A DNA stretch of 64,000 bases from Zantedeschia hybrid cultivar (lineage: Eukaryota; Streptophyta; Magnoliopsida; Alismatales; Araceae), in the NCBI GenBank assembly GCA_030544215.1, contig JARZZO010000001.1, forward strand, positions 43,555,098-43,619,097, read 5' to 3'. This document shows positions 35,463-47,531 of this stretch, one piece after another. Made by a program: the position numbers and the translations under genes. The stretch's first letter is position 1; every line of letters starts with the position of its first letter. The notes under the pieces were generated by a model that was not told the DNA's origin, did no database searches, and saw only the letters and a list, made by a program, of their open reading frames with translations.

Positions 35463-36163
35463 TGACGAGGGGAGATTGGATCCGGCCCAATCAAGCCCAT
35501 CAAGTCTATGGACCCAAAGGTCTATGGCCCTCCGGAGACGGCACAAGGGGCCACGTGACGCTCAGAGCTTCGGCTCGTGTAATAGCAGCCAAATTATGAG
35601 CCCATCAAGCCCAGGCCATTGGATCCCTCGGCCTGGGGCCCAACCATTACTCCTAAGACCCCCCAAGGTCAAGCGCCCCCCTCTCGGGAGGGGGGGTGAT
35701 TCATCGTGCATCCTCACTATCAAACGGGTCCTACGGATCCAACCACCACTTATGGCAGGACCGCACGATCCGCCCCCATACAGCTACGGGTGAGTCTTGA
35801 TTTGTCTAATATCCCACGATCTTCCTAAATCAGGGAGAGAAGATCGTGGGCAAATCACTTTTGAAGGAAACTGTTTCCGGGACGCCTCAGGGGGGAGAGA
35901 CTATATAATCACCGGATCCTCTCCGATGTAAGGTACATCTTTCTGAGTATAAAAAATCCCCAATAAGATCTCATCTTCTAACATCTAACTTAGGCATCTG
36001 AGTGCTTTGTTCCCCATCAAACTGGAGATCCCCCCTTTCACGCATCTGTCCACCCTCTTGCAGGTTCTACCATGAATGTTCCTACCAACAAATAAATTAT
36101 ATCGAGTAGCCAGAATCTTTGATCGGACAGTCATCACAGTCCAACCAGCTTCCGACCGCTACA
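35463..36163 (+). repeat. TAT element 3' LTR
   Basis: 701 bp, pairs with 18032-18733, TATA box at 35902-35908, and is followed by the GCTCC duplication (36164-36168). Confidence 0.9.
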
Positions 36164-36164
36164 G

Positions 36165-38001
36165 CTCCCCATTACCAAAATCCTGCCAATGCCCTTGGCG
36201 CAAATGGAATGGCCCTTGGTCTTTTCTAGTCCTCACCATTTCCTCCCCAGCTTCCAACCCGCAATCTCCCGCCTCCAACGTGCTATGGAAAGAAACATAT
36301 GGAAACACGGACACCTTCCATCTTATTCCTCTAGGTCCCGTTTGGTATCGGGATAAGCCAGGGATATCCCCGTTCCTCGTTTGGCATTGCAAAAAGTCAC
36401 GAGGATAAGAGGGGTTAAGGGGAATAGGGATAAAGGAGCTTAACCCTATTTTTGGGGTTAGATATGGGAATAACTTATTCCACCAAAAAGGTGGAATGAC
36501 TTATCCTTACCCCTTAACCTCATTGTTACCCTCATTTGCCCCTTCTCTTGGTTCATAAAATAATAATATATTTAACTCTAATAATTATTTTATTACTATC
36601 TAATGACGTTAAATATATTATTAAATAAAATTATTAATCAAATCGATACCACCTATAGAATATATTATTATATTTATCTTATATATCATTATCTTTAAAT
36701 AGTGCTAATAAGTATTTTAATATATTATTATATATAATATAATATCATATATTATTATCTTAAATTAGTATTTGTACTTAAATTATTAGTATTAGTACTA
36801 ATAAGTATTAGTATTACATCGTGTTCTTAAAATAATAATATAATTAACTCTAATAACAACTTTATTTCTAGTTAATGACATTATGTCATTAAATAGAAAT
36901 ATGAATCAAGCCAATACGGATGGAATATATTATTATACTAAATAATAGTAATAAGCATCTTTAATATATTATTATACATAATATAATAATATATATTATT
37001 ATCTTAGATATTACTAATAAGTTTTTTAATATATTATTATATATTATAAAATAACAGATATTATTATCTTAAATTAATATTAGTACTTATATTAGTAATA
37101 TTAGTACTTACATACTAATATTAGTATTAATAAGCATTAGTACTACATTGGATTTATAAAATAATATACTTAAATTCAATAACGGCTTCATTACTAGCTA
37201 ATGACATAATGTGTACTTTAATATATACTTTAATATATACTTAAATTCAACAATACTTAAAATAATATATATAATACTTAAATAAATCTATAAGCATCTT
37301 TAATATATTTTATATGTAATATAATAATATACATTATTATTTTAAATAACACTAATAAATATTTTAATAGATTATTATATAATATAATACATATATTATT
37401 ATCTTAGATTAGTATTAGTACTTACATACTAGTATTAGTACTAATAGACATTAGTATTACATCGGATTTATAAAATAATAATATAATTAACTTTAATAAT
37501 GGTTCATTTACTATATTGAATAATACTATTAAGTTTATTTAATATATTATTATATTCTAATTATATGTTAATTATGTGTAATATAAATTGAGTGTCTTTA
37601 AAATATAATTAAATTCAATAACTTGAATTAAGTATGTTTAGTGTATCATGATACGAGTAATAAAAAATAAAAAAATATTTACACTTAATATACTACATAT
37701 ATATTGAATATATAGTTATATTACATAAAATAATATAATACCCATGTTACTTTAGATTAGAAGGGTAGCAATGTCTTTTTCACAACTTATCTTCCATACT
37801 GTGCTCATTTTCACCAAATAGAGAATAGGATTAACTTTTTTCTTATCCCCTCACATACCAAACACATCACAGAATAAGGATAGGGATAAATTAATCTAGG
37901 TTAATTTATCCCTATTCTTCTCCTTTTCTATCCCGATACCAAACGGGACCCTAATGACTTGCAGCAGCTTTTGATGGGAGTATATCACTTTCGCATTTGA
38001 C
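36165..38001 (+). pseudogene. Possible host exon split by an inverted-repeat element
   Basis: From 36165 a frame is open for about 56 codons up to the element at 36334. If the element and one CTA copy are left out, the same frame continues on its right side for about 16 more codons to TGA near 37999. The residues near the junction read GHLPSYSS before and NDLQQLLMGVYHF after. On the left, the frame can be followed past the TAT insertion to 18016. I do not recognise the product. It could be the last exon of a host gene or a chance open frame in a short non-repetitive island. Confidence 0.25.
36334..37950. mobile_element. Inverted-repeat DNA element, PIF/Harbinger-like, non-autonomous
   Basis: 1,617 bp with perfect 22-bp inverted ends starting GGTCCCGTTTGGTATCGGGA, flanked by CTA at 36331-36333 and 37951-37953. 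Ends of the GG..GTTTGG type with a 3-bp duplication suit PIF/Harbinger (Tourist) elements, although CTA is not the usual TTA/TAA. The centre is extremely AT-rich, full of TAATATATTATTATA repeats, and has no transposase frame. An inner hairpin ATTCCACC-AAAAA-GGTGGAAT-type lies at about 36477-36497. Confidence 0.75.
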
Positions 38002-40206
38002 GTTGATAAGAATCTGCACCTTCATATAATGGATAGTAATATCATTCTTTTATGTTTGATACCTTCGTAGTAGGAGTGTTCGAAATTGCTCCTAGGATCC
38101 GTTTCCAGAGTGAGGCATACCATGACACCCATGTGCATACACAATCCCCTGCGCTTTACACACCTTTCCTCCCCTGCTTATGTCCTTGGTATGCCCACAA
38201 GTCTTCACAAAAGAACTGACATCTTGTGTAACCTTTTGGTGCACAAATTCTTGCACATGTGCTGGAAAGCACAAGTGATCGCAACTCCGCTCAAATGCCC
38301 ATTTGTTAACATTATTGTGTTCGGATTGTGGAATTAATCTTAGAACAGCTATTAAAAAATTAGAACAGAAGGGCGATTTAATAAATGTAATTTACTCTAA
38401 ATTTTGTGATTTTTAATGTATCTTGATTAATGCGCCACCAATTACCTTAATCCTTAAGATGATATTCAGATTTTTGGAGAAATCTATTTTTTAAGATTAT
38501 CAGAGAATTTAATAATTTCTTTTTACTGACACCCCCATCGGTTCTCCACCAAGTTGTTCACATCATTGGAAACATCAGTTTCGGCAATCTCTCTCTGTGA
38601 TGGATACCGCACCAGGCAAATAGAATGCAGCTCCCACCATGTCCACAGCCAACTAAAAACAACAGCCCCCCACCGGGGGAGGAGAGAGAGACATCGAGAA
38701 TGGTATCCTCCAGGAAGAACCACGTGGCTCCATGCGATGCCTGCAGGGGCACAAAACAGAGGTGCTCCTGTGCGGCGACTATTACGATCTAAGCACACGT
38801 GTCGGCATCCAATTGCCCGTCCTAATTACGCGCCGAACCGGGTCTGGACGTTTTTTTTTTTTTTTGGAAAAATAACCAGGTCTGGAGTCTGGACTATGCA
38901 GTATGGACGTTGCCTTCCACGTTTAGGCCGCCACGGCACGTGCCCACGATGCATGTTTCCGCGTCACCGTAGACAGCCGGTCGATCTAACCGTCGATTCT
39001 GATTCTCCGCCATCCATAGGTAACGTGTTCCACCACTCCGACGGTACCGTCACCGGTCCCTTCGCTGGGCCAAGTTCTGCCGGACAAGGTGGCCGTTTCC
39101 GCACCCGGCATCGGTATAATATCCTAATTATTAAACAATCATGTTCAAAGTAAGGAAATGTTTGGATGGTGCAAATTTCCTTTGTCACCAGCAACTTAAT
39201 TAAGTAACGACCCCACAAAAGGTAAACTTCATGGCTGTAAAAGGGAATGAAAATTGTTACCGTGTATGAATGTAAAAGGATAAACCAGTGTCCCAAAGTT
39301 TTTGGAAGAATAAGGATATAGTTTTCATCATTTTTGAACCGAGATCATCATTCTGATCATATGCAATCATTTCTGATCATGGCTATTATAGTATTCTTAA
39401 AGTAATGCCTATGTTATAAAAGAATGCCTACAAAAAAAAGTATGGTATGAAAAACGAATTTCTTGCCGTTTATATATTGGATAAGCATCCTTTGTGAATT
39501 GTGAATTTCGTGTATTATTACCCCTTTAATCATTGAATTTAAGCTCAACGCCAATTTCTAATGTGCAAGAGATAACTAACTATCAAATTTATCATTAGAT
39601 TCCTCTAAGAATTGCGAGTGTCTACTATCTCTTTATCACCTCTTGGTATGATTTTCAATCAAATTTTAAATTTAGACAAAAATATTTCATGTTAGAGGCC
39701 TTTTATGTCTCATTCATAATTACTAAACTATTTTCAGGTTTAAAATGGACTATGGCAATTTAAGCCTTTTTTAGCACATAAGTTAAGATTTATCATATTA
39801 CTGTGAATCATACAGTAATGTCATAAGGTTTGGATTAATATAGTTAAATTTATTTCAACTTTCTAATCCTACTTGTCAGAGAAAATGGGGTCGCGTAGGC
39901 CGCCTGAGTGGAACTTAAGATCGTTAACAGAGGTGACCAACAGTAGTTTAGTCATCATACATAAGGGATCAATTTAAGACAGATTAAATCTCATACTTTG
40001 TTGCAATTGAGTATGAACGAAAATGTTGTGTGCATAACTTAGTTGGTACTTTATAATCTCTCTACCTTAAAAAAGATTCCATGCCCATTATGTATATAGT
40101 CCCCTCCTATAAGGGCGTACTCTATAAGATTTCTTCTTAGGTGAAGGAGTTGACCTAGAATAGTGGCCTAATTAAGTAGAATAATCATGTTCGATGCAAA
40201 AATATA
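38002..40206. other. Non-repetitive island, no gene confirmed
   Basis: No similarity to the other repeats of the window is apparent. A 199-residue frame at 38554-39153 runs through a poly-T tract (38851-38867) and has no domain, so I do not call it. The stretch from 39160 to 40206 is AT-rich with nothing recognised. Confidence 0.4.
38720..38942. promoter_or_regulatory. Cluster of three CACGTG boxes
   Basis: CCACGTGG (38720-38727), ACACGTGT (38795-38802) and GCACGTGC (38936-38943) lie within 225 bp. CACGTG is the G-box bound by plant bZIP and bHLH factors, and ACACGTGTC resembles an abscisic-acid response element. No gene start is seen next to it, so its role is uncertain. Confidence 0.35.
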
Positions 40207-41022
40207 TGTAGTGGTCAGAAATTGATTAGGCGACGATGACTATCTGATCAGGCATTCTGGCTCCTCGATGGAATATGTAGAACTGGAAACGCCCAAGGTA
40301 GAGCCTGCAAGAGGGAGAGGAGACGTCAGAGGGCCCTCTGTTCTCCTAAGCAAAACCCTTTGATGCCTAAGTTAGGTTCTGGAAGAGAAAAGATTCACTT
40401 GAGTTTAGGGTCGTATTCAGTATACCTTTCATCGAAGATGGTCAGAGATATATATAGTCCCTATTTGATGCGCAATCATGGGGATTGTTTACCGTTGGGG
40501 AGTTAATTGGCCCATGATCCACGCCCTTTGATTGAAGGGATCCTAGGATACTGGGCAAGGAGGGATCTCCTCTCGTGATCGGGGAAGTAGATCGTGCGAA
40601 CCTGCCTTAACTGGACGATTATGCCGTTTACCCACAGACCCGCCTGATGGCGGAGAGGAGTTATGGATTGACTTTGGGGGACCTTCAATCTCTCGGACAG
40701 TTAGGAGGAGGCAGCCTTTGCGTCCAAACTCCTGACCTCCCCTTAGACAAGTCGCGGACCTTTGGTTACTGAGAAAGTAGGCTCCTCTTGGTACTCAGTA
40801 GACGTGCAGCTTCTTGAAGCTTACCAACTAAAGTTTCGGCCCTCTAGGCCTGGTGTTCTTGGGACTTGAGCCCATGGACTATAGGTTCCTACCTTTAGCT
40901 TGTTAATCGAGGTACCAAGAAAACTAACGTAGTACCCTCGTGCAAGTGCCTGTAGACTACGGGCCCTTGGGCCTCTTGGCGAAATGGACCTTACTGGACC
41001 GGATTTCAATCACCCCTCATCA
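40207..41022 (-). repeat. Second TAT element, 3' LTR (minus strand)
   Basis: 816 bp, TGTAGTGGTCAG...CCCCTCATCA on the + strand, the reverse complement of the TAT LTR pattern (TGACGAGGGG...CGACCGCTACA). Shared inner blocks include GAGCCTGCAAGAGGG and ATGCCTAAGTTAGGTTCT. It is clearly more diverged than the 18032/35463 pair. The other LTR is not in the window, so no TSD can be tested. Confidence 0.75.
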
Positions 41023-41749
41023 TTGGCCCCTTACTCTCAAATTTGAATTTCGATTATGAGAGTGATATTGAGCGAGAAGCCCAAAGGGGGTTGACAAGAC
41101 TAACATGTGTGGGAAACATGGCATCAGTTGTACTTCAAAAGGATGCACATTTAAGAAAAGAGATGGCACCCTTTCACTTTTTGCGATCCCCGAGCTATCC
41201 TTGGCATGTCAGTTTAAAGGACGCCCATTTAAGGAAGGAGATGACGTCCCCTTAATTTTTATGATCCCCGAGCGATCTAAAGTGTGTCGATTGCCCATGT
41301 AGCGTCATCTCGTAGGTAACCAAACACCCAGAGTTGTCGTGATGGGGACGCGTCCCTTCATCTTTGGATGAAGCACCTAGTCAGTCATCATGACGGACCA
41401 TTTTGGCATCTCTCGGCATTCCAAATAGGAAGAAGGGGCGAGGAGCCTAGTTGGCCTTCCCCTATAAAAGCGGGGTTTAAGGGGAAACCAAATTCACTCT
41501 TGCATCTATCTAAGTTCCTCTATCCTAGCCGAAGTTGGGGAAGAGGAGATCTCTCGTCGCCTAGGCATCCCCTACACTCTCCGATGGGTCCACCCTAGTC
41601 TCCAGTTCTATAGGTTCTTCAAAGTCCCTTGGGACTTCTTCCTCGCTTCCTTCTTCCTCTGGGACCACTTCCTAGTTCCAAAGTCCTCTTCTTCCTCCCC
41701 TAGAAAGTTATCTTCGTCTTGGTTTGAGAGTTCTCCTGAGTCTTTCCTC
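41023..41749. other. Second TAT element, region between LTR and antisense ORF
   Basis: An imperfect direct repeat of about 60 bp, spaced 78 bp, starts at 41142 and 41220 (both contain CATTTAAG..A..GAGATG and end GATCCCCGAG). It makes a frame at 41043-41255 appear repetitive (KDAHLRKEM twice). No domain. Confidence 0.45.
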
Positions 41750-42147
41750 ATGGCCTCCGACAAGGTCGCTAGTTTGTCTGGCCAATCTGAGAGGAGGGCT
41801 CCTGCCTTAGCCCGCCATAGCCATAGCATAGTTAAACAGGTGGAGTTGGGGAGGTTGATGGAGGAGTATCGGGTACCCATGGGTATCGTCTGGTCAAGGT
41901 CAATCCGGATGACCGACTTTCCTCTAAGGCCCCCAACTCCTTCGTCGCCTATAAGGACATGTTTCTCATGGGGTTTCACCTCTCGATTCCTCGTTTTATT
42001 TGTAGTCTTCTCCAACAGTACTGACTGGCACCTACTCAGCTCACCCCTAACGCCTGATTCTACATTTATGCCTTTCTTCTTATCTGCGACGAGCGAAGGG
42101 TCAACCCCACGGCTCTCCTCTTCCGATGCCTATTCCAATGCCTCCCC
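41750..42147 (+). pseudogene. TAT antisense ORF (PF04195-like), N-terminal part, second copy
   Basis: ATG at 41750 (MASDKVASLSGQSERRAPAL) aligns with the start of the minus-strand ORF at 32605, followed by RLMEEYRVPMGIV. Further on, the conserved AFLLICDERRVNPTALLFRC block is in a different frame from the start, so there is a frameshift near 42050. The reading is cut at 42147 by a copia LTR and resumes at 43780. Confidence 0.65.
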
Positions 42148-43774
42148 TGTTGGGTTCTCGAGTTTCTTCGGATCGCAAAACGCAGCGGAATAAAATTAAT
42201 CTATCTGCGATCCGTTTCCCATTTCGAAAATACTAAAACCGAATTAGAATGGTAATCGAACATTACCGCATGCGGATTCGAATCCGCATCCGAATGGCTC
42301 CGTCGGTGTGACACCGCTAGCTGCGCAAGTGCCTAGCCTCTAGCGAAGTCCACGCGATCCTCCTCGCTGTGGATATCCTTACGTTCCTCGCTCGTCGCAG
42401 CCCTCGAACCCTTCGCCATTCACCGCAACGACCGCCGCAACGCGCGGTCGATATCCCGTCGAACGGGAGTGGGAGAAGTGGCGGAGCAGACCCGGAGAAC
42501 AAATTCGGCCTGGGCGCCAAAGAGAGAGAGGAAGAGAGGAGGGGATGGCCAGGGTTGAGCAGCAGCCTGGGTTGCTCAGCCCGCTTGCTACATTTTATAC
42601 TAACCGCGAAAAATGCCCGGTTTATATAAAACCCACTTATTTATCCATCCCCTTGAAAATCATTTGCGTGTGGCCCTCTAGACCCAATAACTAGTCCGGT
42701 TAATGGCCCAATAAGCCTAGTGACTCCTCACTAGTCTGATTAATCAATAAATAACTCATATTAATTAATTAATCAATTGAATTAATGTCGCACATCGAAT
42801 TCGATCGGGACTCCGATCACGTTGGGTGCCAAGCAACACCGCGTGAACCTGGAAGGTATTGGGATTAAGTAACCTACTCTTGGAACCTTTCCACTGACAG
42901 TTACCGCATGGATATAATCCTTCATTCGTACAATACTCTCGAGTCAACTTAGAATATGGTGTACTATCAAACCCTAACCGGTCGACTCACTTGGACCGGA
43001 TGTTGCCGTATAATATCAAAAAACTCCTTTCCTGATATTATCGTCTGCCCTGGCCAGGGACATCCGCGCATCCTTCCTAGAGCATTCTCTCTCTAAGTAC
43101 TAAGAGCGAATGATTCCTTATGGACACTCAATTCCCTTCAACGGTATTCTGTTGTACCCGATCCTTGGCTAAGTACTAAGAGCGAATGATTCCTTATGGA
43201 CACTCAATTCCCTTCAACGGTATTCTGTTGTACCCGATCCTTGGCTGTTTAGAATCTCGTGGTTAGAGATTCATAAACCAAAGTCAAAATACAGAAGTCC
43301 ACCGACAAGGTGTCCTTAGTGTCTTAGGTCCGAGGACCATCCACGCAACTGCGACAATAGAATCTAGCTGGTTGACAGTGAGGTACAATACCATCCAGCG
43401 ATTCAGTTGGATAAGTTCAGATAACTCATTCTCTAATGAGCACCTACAGATTTGCCTTAGTGTCTCCACACAAGTGACTATGAGATCAATCATCCTCATC
43501 ACATGAGCAGGAGTAATCTACACTAGTCTAACCGGATATCCGATGTCCTTCTTGGATATCCTCCGACTAGGAACTATTAAGAATATGTGTTTTTAAGTGA
43601 TCAGTCTTATTTGTATGATCTCATCATAATCTGGTCACCATTGCACATATTCACAGATTTCATTATGAGATGATAATTAAAGCGAATTATACATAAAGAA
43701 TATTATGCCATTTTGTTAATAAATGAACGAGATTTACATAGTCAGATTGGCTTATAGGCCACATAAGATTAACA
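42148..43774 (-). mobile_element. Copia solo LTR in the TAT antisense ORF
   Basis: 1,627 bp, TGTTGGGTTCTCG...AGATTAACA on the + strand. It shares order and sequence with the LTRs at 44239, 54710 and 55894. Adjacent 5-mers TCCCC and TCTCC are a target duplication with one mismatch, and the ORF reading continues on both sides, so it is a solo LTR. Most of the extra length compared with its relatives comes from a 76-bp tandem duplication. Confidence 0.8.
43093..43244. repeat. Perfect 76-bp tandem duplication
   Basis: Two identical 76-bp copies, 43093-43168 and 43169-43244, beginning CTAAGTACTAAGAGCGAATG. The related LTRs have it once. Identity of the copies points to a recent slip or unequal exchange. 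Confidence 0.95.
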
Positions 43775-44238
43775 TCTCCCACACTCAAATCGACAACAGG
43801 TTCTTCTTCGTGAAGACCCGTCCTTGCAATTTATTTCTCTGACTGAGCTCCAATGCTCGAGCCACAAATCCTAGAAGAATCATTTCTTCTTCGTGACCCG
43901 AGATCCCATGGTAATTCCTTCTTGGGACTTCCACACTACCTTCAACTTCACTCCCACATGGGAGGATCTGTTGCCTTACCGGATTCCTCCAGATGTGGAG
44001 CTGAGCAAGGCAGTCCTCAAGGCCCAGCTCGTGACCGACGTTGACCTCAAAGTTACCGAGAGAGCCTTGTTGGCAGTTGGCCTCGCCCATAGGAATCTCA
44101 GAGTAAGTGTCCATCTCGGTTCCTTTACCATGCTTTCTTGCTCTTGGTAATTTACTAATCGGTTGTTTGGTTTTTCAACTGAGATGATCGTTCAGGCCTC
44201 TCTTGCTGCGTGGGAGGAAGCTCGGGGCGAGGGCGAAG
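43775..44238 (+). pseudogene. TAT antisense ORF, middle part, second copy
   Basis: The reading resumes with FFFVKTRPCNLFL, equal to the block at about 32190 in the first copy (FFFVKTRPRNLF), followed by a stop. A Leu/Pro-rich stretch and an AWEEARGEGE end come next, before the copia LTR at 44239. Several stops and at least one frameshift. Confidence 0.6.
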
Positions 44239-45482
44239 TGTTGGTTTCTCGGTGTTTCTCTGGATCCAAAATGCAGCGAAAATTAAAATAAAATATTTGT
44301 GATCCGTTTCCCATTTCGAAAATACAAAAATCGGATTATCCGATAATCGGTTCTTACCGCGTGCGGATTCGAATTCGCAATCATTCGGTTCCGTCGGTGT
44401 GACATCGCAAGCCGCGCAAGCACCCGACCTCTAGAGGAGTCCACATGATCCTCCTCGCGACGGATATCCTCACGTTCCTCGTTCTTCGCAGCCCACGCAG
44501 CTTCCAAAATTCACCGCAACGATCGCCGCAACCCGCAGACAATTTCCCGTCAAACGGGAGTCGGAGAAGATGGCGGAGCGGACTTGGTGATCCTTGATTG
44601 TCTGGGGTGCCAGAGAGAGAGAGGAAGAGAGGAAGGGTGGCCAGGGTTTCGCAACAACTTGGCCTGCTCAGCTCGTTCGCTATATTTTATACTAACTGCA
44701 TGGTTTTTCATAAAAACCCTCGGTTTATATAAAATCCACTTATTTATCCATCGCCTTGAGAATCTTTTGCGTGTGACCCTCTAGGCCAAATAACCAGTTC
44801 GGTTAATGGCCAAATAAGCCCAGTGACTCCTCACTGGCCTGATTAATCAATTAATAACTCATATTAATTAATTAATCAACCGAATCAATGTCGCACATCA
44901 AATTCAATCGGGCCTCCGATCACGTTGGGTGCCAAGCAACACCGCGTGAACCTGGAAGGTATCGGGGTTAAGTAACCTACTCTTGGAACCTTTCCGCCGA
45001 CAGTTACTGCGTGGATATAATCCTTCATTCGTACAATGCTCTCGAGTCAACTCAGGATAAGGTGAAATGTCAAGCCCTAACCGGTCGACTCACTTGGATC
45101 GAATGTAGCCGAATAATATCGGAAAACTCTTTTCTTGATACTATCGTCCGCCCTGGCCAGGGACTTCCGCGCATCCTTCCTAGAGCATTCTCTCTCTCTA
45201 AGTACCGAGAGCAAATGATTCCTTATTAACACTCAATTCCCTTCGACAGTATTCCGTTGTACCCGATCTTTGGCTGTTTAGAATCCCATGGTTAAAGATT
45301 TATAAATCAAGGTCAAAGCATAGAAGTCCACCGACAAGGTGTCCTTGGTATCTCAGGTCCGAGGACCATCTACGCAACTGCGACAATAGAATCTAGCTAG
45401 TTGACAGCGAGGTACAATACCATCCAGCGATTCAGTCAGATCAGATCAGTGAACTCATTCTCTAATGAGCACCTACAGATTC

Positions 45483-47371
45483 TATCAGGATTGAGGTTTT
45501 GGATCCAGTTATTGGGTCAGTTTCGGTGTTGAACTCCTTAATTTGGGCCCTTGTGGGGCTGGGAGCATAGGTTCTTTATCGCGTCGAGCAAGCTTGACGC
45601 GGTTCAAACGACGTCTAGATAAGAAGACGCGTTTTAGAGTGTGCTACGTTGGTGCCACGTAGGCGCCACATGAGCCAGTTTCGGGCTGCGAGAGTACGGC
45701 CCTGGTCTTGTCACTTGAATGGCATCGGTGTTGGGCGACGCGTTTTAGCTAGGTTCAGTTTAAACCCACGAACCCTCCCTTCTTTCCCTCATTTCTCTCA
45801 TTTTCTTCTCTCTCCTCCCTCTCTCCGAACACTTCGCTCTCCCTTTCCCCTTCTCCTTCCTTTCCTCTCCCTCCACTCGATCAAACCCCCTCCTTAATTT
45901 CTACCACTACCACCATCATGTCCTCCGCGGCGTATTGCTCTCCGGACGGCGGCCGACGTCCCGGTGGAGTAACGGCGTTCACGGCGGTACCGACAACGGT
46001 TTGTGGCGTGGAGGTCCGGCGGCTTGAAGCTCGGAGGAGTTCAAGTAACCGGTACGGTGACGATCTCCATTGTATTTTGATTAAAACCATGTGTTTTCTT
46101 GCTTTGGAGCATGTTTAGGAGATTTTTCGGGATGAAATTTCACTTTTTATACTCAGAAGGCTGGGGGAGCCTGTTAGCAAACGTTAAATGGCGTCTTGAG
46201 ACAATGACGCCGTTTTGAATGGCGGCTGCCTCCCACGACGCGATTTAAGTTCGGATCACCCCGAGGCCTGATTCTATTTCTGTCGTGATTAGGCGACTAG
46301 GGACAGCGACAACTTTTAAAAGGTGACGACCTTGCATGACGCGTTTTAGGCCATTATTCAAGGCCAGTTTTCGCATGAACCAGTTTAGGGATCTTGAATA
46401 ACGTCGACCTTGGGCGATGCGATTCAAGACAGAATCTCATTAAAGCATGCAATTAATATGTGTTTACATTGTTAGATAGTTTGGATAAATGCATGTTTGA
46501 AAACATACTCGAGGACGGTGATTTCTACATGATCGGATCGCATCGTGTTGCGTTTTGTGCGATCGTGGACCTAGAGTGACAGTTGTTAGCGCTTAGGCAC
46601 CCTGTGTCGGTGTGGGAGTGGCACTGCGCCGGTGTGGGAGTGGTGGGGTGACGCCTCACCTGGTGTACCCTGGGGTATAGCTAGTACCGGTGTGGGAGTG
46701 GTATATTCGGAGTGTCACTCGTGCTGGAGGAAGTAGAACCACCTTAAGCCAGGTCGGGCCCGAGTAGCTAGCGCGCTATTTGAGGGGTTGCTGTTTGGTC
46801 TCAGCGGGTCGGTGTTTTCCTCGGTTCAGCTGCGTGGTTTGCATGTTTAACCGAGACGTTGGTTGTGTACTCCGTGGTGGAGTGGTTTCAGAGTTATGTT
46901 TACTGTTTTATTAATTTAAATTGCCTTTATTCATGTTATTGCACTTGTGAGTGCGTGAGTGGGTGGTGGGGATCGAAGGATCCCTACTGAGTCTATTTCG
47001 ATGAGACTTACCCTCTGCGATTTTCAGGTGAGGGTTCCAGGCAGGCGTAGCTAGGAGGATTTTGTCTCGGATTGCATGCCAGTAGCCATCGTTACGGGGT
47101 ATGCCCCGATGTAGTTCTTATTTCTTTTTAGGCCTGTACGCTTAATTACTTATTTTTTTAGTTGGAATATGTAATTATTTGCTGAGTCAAGTTGAATTGT
47201 AATAATTTTTAATTCATGTACTTCCTTTACAATTCAATGTGATGTGGATGTTTAGCTTAGTTTATCATTTATTTTCCAAACTTGTCGAGATCCTGGTTTG
47301 GCCCCAAATTTTAATGATTCGGTACCCATTTAGTAATCGGATCCCCGATTATAGGGTGTCAAGTCGTTACA
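45483..47371 (+). repeat. Chromovirus 5' LTR
   Basis: 1,889 bp. Contains GGCGTC/GACGC dyads (for example 45604-45640, 46187-46250, 46395-46430), a CT-rich tract (45775-45900), three CGGTGTGGGAGTG repeats (46605-46700) and a GGGGATCGAAGGATCCC dyad near 46970. Confidence 0.9.
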
Positions 47372-47373
47372 AT

Positions 47374-47385
47374 TGGTATCAGAGC
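47374..47385 (+). other. Primer binding site (initiator Met tRNA)
   Basis: TGGTATCAGAGC two bases after the LTR end. Confidence 0.95.
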
Positions 47386-47531
47386 ATTCGGTCTGGCAAA
47401 TAAATGAATAACTAGGTTAAATACCGAAATTTCAGCAAATAAATGCATTATCCCGTACAGGCACGGCGGTAGTGTGGGTTTTGGATTCTAATTATAAATT
47501 TTTATTAATTCTTGTGACTGTAGGCAATTAG

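Larger units (their letters stand above)
18032..36163 (+). mobile_element. TAT/Retand-like Ty3/gypsy element with nested insertions
   Basis: LTRs of 702 and 701 bp (TGACGAGGGGAG...CGACCGCTACA) are flanked by GCTCC at 18027-18031 and 36164-36168. The inside holds a primer site of the TTGGCGTCGTCTGTGG type, a broken gag with a zinc knuckle, a 45-bp minisatellite and an antisense ORF, but no protease, reverse transcriptase or integrase. After removing the nested copia (21660-31186) and chromovirus solo LTR (33158-35331), the element is about 6.4 kb. An extra ORF antisense to gag-pol is a known trait of the TAT lineage (Ogre/Retand group), and loss of pol makes this copy non-autonomous. Confidence 0.85.

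Noticed and set aside
36550..37760. TAATATATTATTA repeats as an origin or matrix attachment site
   Set aside because: They are simply the AT-rich interior of the inverted-repeat element. Nothing specific supports another role.
38554..39153. 199-residue plus-strand ORF
   Set aside because: It runs through a poly-T tract giving a Phe run, has no domain, and overlaps minus-strand frames of similar size in a GC-richer patch. Chance is more likely.
42148..43774. Polypurine tract at 43775 suggesting a complete copia element
   Set aside because: TCTCCC fits a mismatched target duplication and the bases after it align with the TAT ORF, so a solo LTR explains it better.
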